12,084 nt of DNA from JBOGIF01 sp050742415 (GCA_050742415.1 JBOGIF010000152.1:1-12084); one strand, 5' to 3'. Positions 1 through 6,466 are shown, counted from the stretch's first letter. Notes: generated by a model not told the origin, from the letters alone. Numbers and translations are program-made.

Positions 1-1
1 G

Positions 2-358
2 TCCAGCCCCGGGTGGGAGCAGCCGCTCCACGCGCTAGCCGCCCGCCACCAGGTGCTCGCCGTCGAGGTCGTCGACCCGCGGGAGCTGGAGCTTCCTTCC
101 GTCGGCTTCCTCACGCTGGTCGACCCGGAGACGGGAGCCCGCCGGCAGGTGCAGACCGCCAGCGCGTCGCTGCGCCGGCGCTATGCCGATGCGGCCGGCG
201 AGCAGCGCCGTGAGATCCGTGCCGCCATCCGCGGCAGCGGGGCGGCCCACCTCCAGCTGCGGACAGACCGTGACTGGCTTCGCGACGTGGTGGAGTTTGT
301 GCTCGCCTCGCGCCGCCGACGCTCCGGGCTCGCCACCGCCGCCGGGCGGCAGCGGTGA
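2..358 (+). CDS. DUF58 domain protein, C-terminal part (5' truncated)
   Basis: Open reading frame already running at the left edge; the visible 118 residues are the C-terminal end of the protein. The stretch WEQPLHALAARH, then LAVEVVDPRELELP, then a 'DPETG' turn and the final 'HLQLRTDRDWLRDVVEFVLASRRRR' pattern (read in pieces) match the end of DUF58 proteins, which are VWA-like proteins usually encoded after a MoxR-type AAA ATPase and before VWA-domain membrane proteins. The stop codon overlaps the GTG of the next gene as GTGA, so the two are translationally coupled, and the next gene is indeed a VWA protein. The cellular role of these MoxR/DUF58/VWA clusters is mostly undefined (chaperone-like assembly or stress roles are proposed). 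The N-terminus, start and any upstream moxR gene lie outside the window. Confidence 0.88.
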   Translation, partial: SSPGWEQPLHALAARHQVLAVEVVDPRELELPSVGFLTLVDPETGARRQVQTASASLRRRYADAAGEQRREIRAAIRGSGAAHLQLRTDRDWLRDVVEFVLASRRRRSGLATAAGRQR

Positions 359-1308
359 GGATCAGCTTCCTCGCCGCCGGCCGGCTCTGGCTGCTGCTTG
401 CGGTTGTCGGCTTGGCGGCCGCCTACGTGGTCGGCCAAGTACGCCGCAAGGACTACGCCGTGCGGTTCACCAACCTCGCGCTGCTGGACAAGGTCGCCCC
501 CAGGCGCCCGGGATGGCGGCGCCATGTGCCGGCCGTAGCCATGCTGCTGGCGCTGGCGACGATGGTCACCGCGTTCGCCCGGCCCGCTCGGCCGGTGCGG
601 GTGCCGCGGGAGCGGGCCACGGTCGTCATGGCGATCGACGTGTCGCTGTCGATGGAGGCGGTCGACGTGGCCCCCCGCCGTATCGATGCGGCGGTGGCCG
701 CGGCCACGTCGTTCGTCGACCTCGTTCCCGCCCGGATCAACCTCGGGCTGGTGACGTTCTCGGGCGTGACAAGCGTGTTGGTGGCGCCCACCAAGGACCA
801 CTCCATGGTGAAACAGGGGCTCACGCGTATGCAGCTCGGCCCCCGCACCGCCATCGGCGACGCCGTGCTGGCCTCGCTCGGGTCCATCGCCTCGGTACCG
901 GCGGAGGCGGGGCAGGGACCCGCCCCGGCTCGCATCGTGCTCATGTCCGACGGTGAGACCACTGTGGGCGCACCCAACGAGACGGCCGCGGCTGCGGCCA
1001 ACGATGCACACGTGCCGGTATCGACGATCGCCTTCGGGACCGATGCCGGGGTCGTGAACGTGGAGGGCGGTCAGGTGCGCGTACCCGTCAACCACGAGGC
1101 GCTGCGAGCTTTGGCCGAAGCGACCGGGGGCCAGTCCTTCGAGGCGGCCACGGAGAAGGAGCTGGCGCGCGTCTACGCCGACATCGGCAGCTCCGTGGGC
1201 TACACCGAGGGCCGCCGCGAGGTCACCTCCGGTTTCGTCGGCCTGGCCCTGGCGTTCGCCGTAGCCGCCGCCGCCGGCTCTCTCGTCTGGTTCTCCCGGC
1301 TGCCTTAG
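355..1308 (+). CDS. VWA domain membrane protein (BatA/BatB-like)
   Basis: A 317-residue protein starting at GTG that overlaps the preceding stop by 4 nt. An N-terminal hydrophobic segment (about residues 11-27) and a second one (about 59-75) precede a von Willebrand factor A domain (about 88-280). The MIDAS metal site is complete: DVSLS at D95/S97/S99, T165 in RTAIGDAV, and D199 in MSDGET. A last transmembrane segment lies at about residues 293-312 with a short tail. The order TM-TM-VWA-TM is that of BatA/BatB (aerotolerance-like) proteins, which place a metal-dependent protein-binding domain at the membrane. With the upstream DUF58 gene this is the usual MoxR-cluster arrangement. A specific partner cannot be named from sequence. 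Its stop TAG shares one base with the GTG of cutA. Confidence 0.9.
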   Translation: MRISFLAAGRLWLLLAVVGLAAAYVVGQVRRKDYAVRFTNLALLDKVAPRRPGWRRHVPAVAMLLALATMVTAFARPARPVRVPRERATVVMAIDVSLSMEAVDVAPRRIDAAVAAATSFVDLVPARINLGLVTFSGVTSVLVAPTKDHSMVKQGLTRMQLGPRTAIGDAVLASLGSIASVPAEAGQGPAPARIVLMSDGETTVGAPNETAAAAANDAHVPVSTIAFGTDAGVVNVEGGQVRVPVNHEALRALAEATGGQSFEAATEKELARVYADIGSSVGYTEGRREVTSGFVGLALAFAVAAAAGSLVWFSRLP

Positions 1309-1649
1309 TGATCGGTGCCGGTGGGCCCACCGACGTAGTAGTCGTCCTCACGACCGCTTCCAGCTACGAGGAAGCCGACCAGATATCGGCCGTCCTCGTC
1401 GAGCGGCGGCTCGCCGCGTGCGTCCAGGTCGTCGGCCCGATCGAAAGCCGGCACCGCTGGGAAGGGCGGGTGGCGATGGCCACGGAGTGGCTGTGCCTGA
1501 TCAAGACGACCGTGGATGCCTACCCGGCTTTGGAGGTCGCCATCAACGACGTTCACAGCTATGACCTTCCGCAGATCATGGCGGTGCCTGTGGTGGCTGG
1601 CAGCGCCGCCTACCTTGCGTGGGTGTCGGAGGGTACGCGACCGGAGTAG
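1308..1649 (+). CDS. cutA: Divalent cation tolerance protein CutA
   Basis: A 113-residue protein of usual CutA length. Family signatures are VVVLTTASSYEEADQIS near the N-terminus, LAACVQVVGPIESRHRWEG (residues 35-53), EWLCLIKTT (60-68) and the C-terminal block around residues 83-106 with LPQIMAVPV and YLAWV. CutA forms a very stable cytoplasmic trimer with a ferredoxin-like fold. It was linked to copper tolerance in E. coli, but its actual role is unresolved. The usual HPYE-type motif reads HSYD here, a mild change. The GTG start overlaps the upstream VWA stop by one base (TAGTG) and gives the normal N-terminus. selD begins 14 nt downstream, where a separate promoter box is visible, so selD may also be transcribed independently. 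Confidence 0.92.
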   Translation: MIGAGGPTDVVVVLTTASSYEEADQISAVLVERRLAACVQVVGPIESRHRWEGRVAMATEWLCLIKTTVDAYPALEVAINDVHSYDLPQIMAVPVVAGSAAYLAWVSEGTRPE

Positions 1650-1651
1650 GC

Positions 1652-1657
1652 GATACT
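1652..1657 (+). promoter_or_regulatory. Putative -10 box of selD (leaderless)
   Basis: GATACT lies 6 nt before the ATG at 1664, just after the cutA stop. The spacing puts the transcription start at or next to the ATG, as in actinobacterial leaderless mRNAs. No clear -35 is visible. It resembles the TATAAT consensus less strictly than the TAGGNT boxes elsewhere in the window. Confidence 0.45.
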
Positions 1658-1663
1658 GGGCCG

Positions 1664-2707
1664 ATGTCGGCTACGACGAGTGCCCCTGCGGATCCCCAGG
1701 ACGTGGTCAGGCTCACCGAATGGACGTCCTGTGGTGGGTGCGCCGCCAAGTGGGGAGCAGCACCGCTGGCCGGCCTGGTTCGCGCCCTTGCTGGCGACCA
1801 CGCCCACGCCGGGCTGCTCGTGGGGCTGGCGCCGTTCGACGACGCCGCCGTCTACCGCCTGTCCGACGACAGCGCGCTCGTGTCGACCACCGACTTCTTC
1901 CCGCCCCTCGTCGACGACCCGTCGGACTTTGGCGCGGTGGCCGCCGCCAATGCCTGCTCCGACGTCTTCGCCATGGGCGGCCGCGTGGTGCTCGCCCTGA
2001 ACATCTCGGCCTTTCCCGAGCGGCTCCCGGTCGAGGCCGTAGCCGCGATCCTGTCCGCCGCCGGGGAGGTGGTGGCCGAGGCGGGCGGGGTGGTCGCCGG
2101 CGGGCACACCATCCGGTCCGAGGAGCCGATCTTCGGTCTCGCAGTGCAGGGCCTGGTGCACCCCGACCGGATCTGGACCAAGGCGGGCGCCCGGCCCGGC
2201 GACGTTCTACTGCTGTCGAAGCCGCTCGGCACCGGGATCGTCCTGGCCGGGGGCGAGCCCGCCGACAAGGCCATCGTGGTGACTGGGATGCGCCGGCTCA
2301 ACCGGGCGGCCGCCGAGGCGCTGTCGGCCCTGCCTACGCCTCCGCACGCGGTGACCGACGTGACCGGCTTCGGGCTGTTCGGCCACGCCTGGGAGATGGC
2401 CGAGCGTTCCGGCGCCTGCCTCGAGATCGACAGCCGGGCGCTCCGTCTCTACCCGGGTGCTCTCGCCGCGGCGGAGGCGGGAGTCCGTACCGGCGGCGAT
2501 CCCCGCAACCGCGCCCACCTCGAGGGCAAGGTTCTCTCGGCCGGTGCGCCACCGGCAGTCGAGGCGCTCGCCTACGACCCGCAGACGTCGGGCGGCCTGC
2601 TGGCGGCGGTCCCCGCCGACCTCGCTGACGACCCCGGCCTGGTTGCCGCAGGCTTCGTACCCATCGGCCGGGTGGCCGACGGGCCGGCTGGCGTCCGTCT
2701 CGCCTGA
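1664..2707 (+). CDS. selD: Selenide, water dikinase (selenophosphate synthetase)
   Basis: Makes selenophosphate from selenide and ATP, the selenium donor for selenocysteine and for 2-selenouridine in tRNA. The 347-residue protein has the family's blocks: the active-site loop TSCGGCAAKWG with catalytic Cys26 and Lys29 (TGC codon, so a Cys and not a selenocysteine form), an ATP/Mg-binding run starting at APFDDAAVYRL (D59, D60) with TTDFF (D77), ANACSDVFAMGGR (94-107), AGGHTIRSEEP (145-155), DVTGFGLFGHAWEMA (232-246) and DPQTSGGLLA (305-314). The second Cys present in E. coli SelD (GCGCK) is Ala here (GCAAK). I chose the ATG at 1664 rather than an upstream in-frame start at 1619, which would run into cutA and lose the -10 box; the family N-terminus fits. 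rnhB follows after 5 nt. No selA, selB, selC or selenouridine synthase gene is in the window. Confidence 0.96.
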   Translation: MSATTSAPADPQDVVRLTEWTSCGGCAAKWGAAPLAGLVRALAGDHAHAGLLVGLAPFDDAAVYRLSDDSALVSTTDFFPPLVDDPSDFGAVAAANACSDVFAMGGRVVLALNISAFPERLPVEAVAAILSAAGEVVAEAGGVVAGGHTIRSEEPIFGLAVQGLVHPDRIWTKAGARPGDVLLLSKPLGTGIVLAGGEPADKAIVVTGMRRLNRAAAEALSALPTPPHAVTDVTGFGLFGHAWEMAERSGACLEIDSRALRLYPGALAAAEAGVRTGGDPRNRAHLEGKVLSAGAPPAVEALAYDPQTSGGLLAAVPADLADDPGLVAAGFVPIGRVADGPAGVRLA

Positions 2708-2712
2708 CCGCC

Positions 2713-3375
2713 GTGCGCCAGACGGTCCCGAGCCTGGATGTCGAGCGGGCACTGTGGGACGACGGCCGGCAGGTGGTTGTCGGCGTGGACGAGGTCGGAC
2801 GGGGCTCGTGGGCCGGCCCGATCTCGGTGGGCGCCGCCGTACTGCCGCGCGGCCGCCGCGTCTACGGGGTCCGCGACTCCAAGATGCTCGCCGAGGCCGA
2901 GCGGGAAAGGTTGTTCCCGCGCCTGGCGGCCTGGTGCGCGGCGTGGTGCGTAGGCCATGCCAGCCAGCAGGAGTGCGACGACCTCGGTATGTCGGCCGCC
3001 CAGCGCCTGGCCGCGCGCCGGGCCATCGAGGGCCTCGGGGTGACGCCCGATGCCGTCGTGGTCGACGGGCGGTGGGACTTCGTGGGCGGGCCCGGTGTGC
3101 AGCGGATAGTCCGAGCCGACGCCACCTGCCTCTCCGTCGCCACCGCTTCCATCCTGGCCAAGGTCACCCGCGACCGGATCATGCGCGCCGAGGCCGGCCA
3201 TTTTCCCGGCTACGACTTCGACCTCAACAAGGGCTACCCGTGCCCCCGCCACAAAGCGGCCCTGGCCGCCTGGGGGCCGACCTCGATCCACCGCCGGGCC
3301 TGGGTCTTCATGGACCACCTGCCCTGGGGGGGCGTCCCCCGCCTCGTCCGCGACGCCCCCGACCCCCTCTGGTGA
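2713..3375 (+). CDS. rnhB: Ribonuclease HII
   Basis: Cytoplasmic endonuclease that cuts RNA in RNA-DNA hybrids, including single ribonucleotides misincorporated into DNA. The 220-residue protein carries GVDEVGRGSWAGP (D26, E27; the DEXGRG motif), RDSKML (54-59), VVVDG (D118) and RADATCLSVATASILAKVTRD (134-154 region, D136 with conserved Lys150 and Asp154), then YDFDLNKGYP followed by a conserved His (H180). These supply the acidic metal-binding active site of type 2 RNase H. The GTG start lies 5 nt after the selD stop, so it is probably the last gene of this run. No Shine-Dalgarno is evident. A strong palindrome begins 14 nt after its stop codon and may end the transcript. Confidence 0.95.
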   Translation: MRQTVPSLDVERALWDDGRQVVVGVDEVGRGSWAGPISVGAAVLPRGRRVYGVRDSKMLAEAERERLFPRLAAWCAAWCVGHASQQECDDLGMSAAQRLAARRAIEGLGVTPDAVVVDGRWDFVGGPGVQRIVRADATCLSVATASILAKVTRDRIMRAEAGHFPGYDFDLNKGYPCPRHKAALAAWGPTSIHRRAWVFMDHLPWGGVPRLVRDAPDPLW

Positions 3376-3386
3376 CGAACCCACTT

Positions 3387-3440
3387 CCGTTCCGGGGACG
3401 TACAGGGTCGTCAGACGACCCTGTACGTCCCCGGAAACGG
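3387..3440 (+). repeat. Long near-perfect palindrome (hairpin)
   Basis: The arms 3390-3412 and 3414-3436 are exact reverse complements over 23 bp around a single A at 3413. With one bulged A the stem extends outward by CCG/CGG to 3387-3440. The left arm begins TTCCGGGGACGTACAGGG. It lies between rnhB and the next gene on the same strand. There is no T-rich tail after it, so a classical intrinsic terminator is not shown. It could be a U-tract-independent terminator of the upstream genes or a copy of a dispersed palindromic (REP-like) element. An almost perfect arm match over this length cannot be chance. Confidence 0.9.
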
Positions 3441-3441
3441 T

Positions 3442-3463
3442 GGGGGGTGGGGGTGGGGTGGGG
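3442..3463 (+). other. G-quadruplex-forming motif
   Basis: Four guanine runs of 6, 5, 4 and 4 separated by single T residues on the plus strand. This is the tightest class of G-quadruplex motif (one-base loops). It covers the -35 region of the promoter feeding the small membrane protein gene at 3479, with the -10 box starting 3 nt after it, and it begins two bases past the palindrome stem. Folding in vivo is inference. Confidence 0.75.
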
Positions 3464-3466
3464 CGG

Positions 3467-3472
3467 TAGGTT
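3467..3472 (+). promoter_or_regulatory. Putative -10 box (TAGGTT), leaderless
   Basis: TAGGTT lies 6 nt before the ATG at 3479. It matches the TAGGNT pattern seen ahead of three other genes in this window at nearly identical spacing. This favours the ATG at 3479 over an in-frame GTG at 3473, which would lie upstream of the expected transcript start. Confidence 0.55.
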
Positions 3473-3478
3473 GTGGCG

Positions 3479-3697
3479 ATGACCAGGGGAGAGGCGCTCG
3501 TTCTTCGGGCGGCGGCGGGTTGGACGGTGTTCATCTGGGTGACGCGGATGCGCAACACCCTCGGCGACGACACTCGGTCCACCGGCTTCAAGGCCGTCCA
3601 CTTGGCGTTGGCCGCAGTCTCGGTGGCCTTCGCCGTCGGGATCTGGGTCGTGGCCTCACGCAGCCGGCGCCGCGACCAGGCCGGCATCTCCAGCTAG
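3479..3697 (+). CDS. Small two-TM membrane protein (SCO4848-like)
   Basis: A 72-residue protein with two hydrophobic segments, about residues 9-22 (ending FIWVTRMRN) and 39-58, and a basic C-terminus (SRSRRRDQ). The pattern of a Trp-containing first segment, an N-x-x-x-DD turn, a conserved 'VH' and a Gly/Trp-containing second segment recalls the actinobacterial SCO4848 family of membrane proteins, whose function is not known. The match is by eye and moderate. It is preceded by its own leaderless-type promoter. Its TAG stop overlaps the stop of the convergent amidinohydrolase gene in the palindromic tetramer CTAG, leaving no room for a terminator between them. Confidence 0.72.
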   Translation: MTRGEALVLRAAAGWTVFIWVTRMRNTLGDDTRSTGFKAVHLALAAVSVAFAVGIWVVASRSRRRDQAGISS

Positions 3698-4521
3698 CCC
3701 CGGCCTGGGTCCACGTCGAGGGCGAGGGTCAGGCACCGGCAGCCGCCACCCGCCTTCAGGAACTCGTCCACCTCGACGACGACCACGTCGAAGCCCCAAG
3801 CCTCGAGCCGGCGACCGATTCGGGGCGGGCAGGTCGGCATCACCACCGTGCGGTCGACCACCACGGAGTTGGCGCAGAACGCCAGGGCCTCGTCGTCGGA
3901 TAGGACGAGCGGCTCGGGGACCAGGGATTCAACCGCTCGCCAGGAGTCGGCCGTCCACGCCCCCGGGGCCACCATCGCCCGGCGGTCGTCGAGGGGGCAG
4001 AACGTGAGGTCGAGGTGGTACAGGCGCGGGTCGGCGAGGTGGACTGGAACGACGGCCACGTCGAGGAGAGCGGCAAGCACGTCGGCGGCGGCTGCGTCGG
4101 ACCTGAACGACGACCCGGACAGGAAGGCCTTGCCGAACGGAAGGGCGTCACCGGCTCCCTCATGAGCGGTGCCGGACGGCAGGTCGACGACCTTGTAGCC
4201 GTGGCTTTCGAACCATGCCACGTAGTGAGATACCTCGGCCTGGCGCTGCGGGTGGTGGAACCGCGACGGAACGAACCGGCTGCCGTCCACCACTCCGGCG
4301 TTGGCGGTGAAGACCAGGTCGGGCAACCCGCGCCGGGCCTCGAGCGTCTCCACGGCCGCCCCGGCGCCGACGAGAGCGGCCACCAAAGCCCGCCACTGGT
4401 CCATAGCGCGGTCGGCATCCACGGCCACCTCCCGGTGCATCCACGGGTTGATCTCATAGAGCACCTCGAAGTGCTCCGGCGGGGTCATGAGGAACCTCCG
4501 CCCCCACCCCAGGGCGGTCAT
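3694..4521 (-). CDS. Dimethylargininase-type amidinohydrolase (DDAH / arginine deiminase-like)
   Basis: A 275-residue member of the guanidino-group-modifying superfamily. Visible motifs are RRFLMTPPEHFEVLYEINPWM near the N-terminus (in pieces), PDLVFTANAGVV (residues 67-78), HEGAGDALPFG (120-130), YHLDLTFCPLD (168-178; catalytic His169), CANSVVV (216-222) and GGGCRCLTLAL (258-268; nucleophile Cys263). In this fold the Cys attacks the guanidinium carbon, giving citrulline and an amine; dimethylarginine is the usual annotated substrate, but arginine or another guanidine is possible. The ATG at 4521 overlaps the stop of the upstream AI-2E-family gene as ATGA, so the genes are coupled; an in-frame ATG at 4488 is a less likely alternative. 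The 3' end interlocks with the stop of the convergent small gene. Confidence 0.88.
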   Translation of the reverse strand: MTALGWGRRFLMTPPEHFEVLYEINPWMHREVAVDADRAMDQWRALVAALVGAGAAVETLEARRGLPDLVFTANAGVVDGSRFVPSRFHHPQRQAEVSHYVAWFESHGYKVVDLPSGTAHEGAGDALPFGKAFLSGSSFRSDAAAADVLAALLDVAVVPVHLADPRLYHLDLTFCPLDDRRAMVAPGAWTADSWRAVESLVPEPLVLSDDEALAFCANSVVVDRTVVMPTCPPRIGRRLEAWGFDVVVVEVDEFLKAGGGCRCLTLALDVDPGRG

Positions 4522-5609
4522 GGAACGGAGATCGGCACCTCGTCCTCGCCCAAGGTGGGCTCGTCCTTGAACCGGCCCCGTCGGTGATCCCACACGTCGC
4601 GGGCGATCACCTGTACGACCCCGGCGGCGGGGATGGCCAGAAGCGCCCCCACGATGCCGAACAGCTCCACGCCCGCCAACACGCTCACGAGCACGAAGAG
4701 CTGGTTGATCTGGACGGTGCGGGACATGATCACCGGCTGCAGGAAGTGGTTCTCGAGCTGCTGGTAGACGACGAAGAAGATGATGATGGCGATGCCGGCA
4801 GTCACGGAGTGCAGGAACGCCACGAGGATGGCCGGGACGGCGCCGAGGGTCGCTCCCACGAGTGGGATCAGGTCGGCGAAGCCCACCCACAGGGCCAGCA
4901 CGCCGCGGAAGGGGACGCCGAAGGCCAGCAGTGCCACGAAGGTGAGGCTGCCGGCGATGACACTGATCAGCAGGTTGCCCATCACGTAACCAGTGAGGGC
5001 CTTGGCGCAGTCGGCGGCCACGGCGGTGAGCCGTGTTCGTCGCTTGGGGTCGATGGCGGCGAGCGCCCCCTGCAACATGTCAGGGCCGTAGAGGATCATC
5101 ATGAAGGTGAGAACGAGGACCGTCACCAGCGATACGACCCCGGCGAAGATGCGCCCGGCCACTCCCACCGCCTGCGACCCGACGCCGCTCAGACCGTCGG
5201 AGATCCTCTGCTGATTCTCTTCGAACCGACGGTCCAGGTCGAAGCGCTTCACCAGCCCGCCGACCGGGCCCCGGCCCTCGCGAGCGTCGCTCAGGTAGGC
5301 GGGGAAGTTGTCCACCAAGTGCTGGGTCTGGTTGACGATGGGGCTGATGAAGGCGTACATCATCCCGCCGACGAGAGCGATGGCCCCTAGGAAGACGATG
5401 GCGGCGGCCAGGCCGCGTTTGAGGTGGAGCTTGCGGCGGACGATGTCGACCACCGGCGTGATCACGGTGGCGAAGAACAGGGAGATGATCAGCAGCGACT
5501 CGAGGTGGGCGAGCGCCAGCACCAGGAAGAGTCCGAGCGCCGTCGCCAGAACCAGGCCGATCGTCACCAGGATCGTGCGAACCGGTACGGGCCGGTCCTG
5601 GTCCAACAT
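4518..5609 (-). CDS. AI-2E family transporter (PerM-like membrane protein)
   Basis: A 363-residue polytopic membrane protein. Hydrophobic segments lie at about residues 11-34, 36-53, 67-90, 153-175, 207-233, 235-250, 254-280 and 303-338, with the soluble loop at about 91-150 usual for this family. Signatures are FADLIPLVGATLGAVPAILV (244-263) and QQLENHFLQPVIMSRTVQIN (283-302). Members are described as exporters of autoinducer-2 or as ion antiporters; substrate cannot be read from sequence, and no AI-2 gene is nearby. Start is ATG at 5609. A TAGGCT -10 box ends 7 nt before it, so the mRNA is probably leaderless. It is the first gene of a two-gene minus-strand operon with the amidinohydrolase and is divergent from the gene at 5647 across only 37 bp. 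Confidence 0.92.
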   Translation of the reverse strand: MLDQDRPVPVRTILVTIGLVLATALGLFLVLALAHLESLLIISLFFATVITPVVDIVRRKLHLKRGLAAAIVFLGAIALVGGMMYAFISPIVNQTQHLVDNFPAYLSDAREGRGPVGGLVKRFDLDRRFEENQQRISDGLSGVGSQAVGVAGRIFAGVVSLVTVLVLTFMMILYGPDMLQGALAAIDPKRRTRLTAVAADCAKALTGYVMGNLLISVIAGSLTFVALLAFGVPFRGVLALWVGFADLIPLVGATLGAVPAILVAFLHSVTAGIAIIIFFVVYQQLENHFLQPVIMSRTVQINQLFVLVSVLAGVELFGIVGALLAIPAAGVVQVIARDVWDHRRGRFKDEPTLGEDEVPISVP

Positions 5610-5616
5610 CTGGCGG

Positions 5617-5622
5617 AGCCTA
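5617..5622 (-). promoter_or_regulatory. Putative -10 box (TAGGCT) of AI-2E gene, leaderless
   Basis: On the minus strand TAGGCT is followed by 7 nt and then the ATG at 5609. It is one of four TAGGNT boxes at this spacing in the window. No convincing -35 was found. Confidence 0.55.
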
Positions 5623-5631
5623 CCCAGGGGC

Positions 5632-5637
5632 TAACGT
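5632..5637 (+). promoter_or_regulatory. Putative -10 box (TAACGT) of Nfu_N/sdhCD operon
   Basis: TAACGT fits TANNNT and lies 9 nt before the ATG at 5647, giving a leaderless or nearly leaderless transcript. It is 9 bp from the divergent TAGGCT box, so the two promoters overlap in the 37-bp gap and may compete for RNA polymerase. Confidence 0.45.
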
Positions 5638-5646
5638 TCGACGGCG

Positions 5647-5973
5647 ATGGGCCAGCTGATCACCGTCACCCGCAAGCCAGCCGTGCGGGCCGACGTGGCC
5701 ATCTTCGAGCTCAACCGGAGCCTGAGCGGCATGGGCCACGAGCGCTACCGGGCTTCGGAGGCGGTGACCGGGTCGCGCCCGGTCGACGAGCTGGCCCGCC
5801 GGCTGATCGCCGCCGGCGGCGTCGAGGGGGTCCACATCTACTCCAACGTGGTCACCGTCGACCTCGCCGCCGGAGCCGATCCCGACAAGCTCATGGAGAT
5901 CATCGGCGACCTGTTCACGTACTACCGCGAGGGTGTCGCCGTCGTCGATCCCATGGCGGGGGCTGCCGGCTGA
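5647..5973 (+). CDS. Nfu N-terminal-domain-like protein (no CXXC)
   Basis: A 108-residue soluble protein. The layout TRKPAVRADVAIFELNRSL, then SRPVDELARRLIAAGGVEGVHIYSNVVTV (in pieces), then DPDKLMEIIGDLFTYYREG, follows the Nfu/NifU-like N-terminal domain: 'T.NP...F', a small domain with 'SP.A..LF...GV..V......ITV', and a C-terminal helix. The C-terminal CXXC cluster-binding domain of true Nfu scaffolds is absent and the protein has no cysteine, so it cannot itself hold an Fe-S cluster by that means. It is the first gene of an operon leading into sdhC and sdhD, which suggests a part in maturation or assembly of the succinate dehydrogenase complex. That link is inference; fold assignment is moderately sure. 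Confidence 0.68.
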   Translation: MGQLITVTRKPAVRADVAIFELNRSLSGMGHERYRASEAVTGSRPVDELARRLIAAGGVEGVHIYSNVVTVDLAAGADPDKLMEIIGDLFTYYREGVAVVDPMAGAAG

Positions 5974-6092
5974 CATCGGCGCAGTTGGCGTTCTCGGTGG
6001 CGCTGACCCTCGTCTCGGTGTCGGTGGTCGCCTTCGCTGTCTATGTCGTGTCGTCGACGATGTGGGCCGGCCGCTGGTACAAGCGGCGATGA
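5970..6092 (+). CDS. 40-residue single-TM protein between Nfu_N-like gene and sdhC
   Basis: A short frame, with one transmembrane segment (LAFSVALTLVSVSVVAFAVYVV) and a tail ending GRWYKRR. The best start is CTG at 5970, overlapping the upstream TGA as CTGA, exactly like the ATGA overlaps elsewhere in the operon; TTG at 5985 is the alternative. Its TGA overlaps the sdhC ATG as ATGA. Hydrophobicity, a positive-inside C-terminus and interlocking overlaps on both sides argue that it is real. Too small for default gene calling, and without a family I can name. It may be an accessory subunit of the succinate dehydrogenase membrane part, an inference from position alone. Confidence 0.62.
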   Translation: MTSAQLAFSVALTLVSVSVVAFAVYVVSSTMWAGRWYKRR

Positions 6093-6466
6093 AGGTGGGG
6101 GTGGGGTCGACGCGGTACCGGGGGAAGCCGGGCCAGTGGGCGTTCGTCGGCCACCGCGTCAGCGGCTTCTTGGTGTTCGCCTTCCTGCTGCTTCACATCA
6201 TCGACGTGGCCGCCGTCCGCTGGCCGGCGACCTACGACGAGATCCACCGCCTCTACGGCAACGTGGTGATGAGGTCCTTCGAGGTGGGCCTGCTGTTCGC
6301 CCTGCTGTTCCACGCCTTCAACGGGCTGCGCATCGTGGCCGTGGACTTCTTCCCGGGCGCCGTCGCCAACGAGCGCCGCCTGCTGGCTGGCGCGGTGGCC
6401 CTCACCGTGCTGGCCGGGGTGCCGGGCGCAATTGTGATCATGGCCCCCTTCTTCCAGGGTCGATGA
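6089..6466 (+). CDS. sdhC: Succinate dehydrogenase cytochrome b subunit (SdhC)
   Basis: A 125-residue membrane anchor subunit with three hydrophobic segments (about residues 19-42, 60-84 and 97-119). The Sdh_cyt signature GHRVSGFLVF (21-30; His22, Arg23, Ser25) lies at the quinone side, and LLFHAFNGLR (72-81) carries His75, the likely haem b ligand. With SdhD it anchors the flavoprotein and iron-sulfur subunits to the membrane and passes electrons to or from quinone in the respiratory chain and TCA cycle. The ATG at 6089 overlaps the stop of the 40-residue gene, and its own stop overlaps the sdhD start, both as ATGA. Confidence 0.9.
   Translation: MKVGVGSTRYRGKPGQWAFVGHRVSGFLVFAFLLLHIIDVAAVRWPATYDEIHRLYGNVVMRSFEVGLLFALLFHAFNGLRIVAVDFFPGAVANERRLLAGAVALTVLAGVPGAIVIMAPFFQGR

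Noticed and set aside
1619..1663. Longer selD start upstream
   Set aside because: Would overlap the end of cutA and ignore the GATACT box; the family N-terminus is met by the ATG at 1664.
1730..1750. Possible selenocysteine (TGA) at the SelD active site
   Set aside because: The codon at the catalytic position is TGC (Cys26); no in-frame TGA is present.
2572..3687. 371-codon minus-strand open frame over selD, rnhB and the small membrane gene
   Set aside because: Opposite strongly identified genes and runs through the palindrome; low-complexity translation.
4522..4890. Longer N-terminus for the amidinohydrolase
   Set aside because: It would lie inside the AI-2E gene; the ATGA overlap and family N-terminus (RRFLMTPPEHF) fit the start at 4521.
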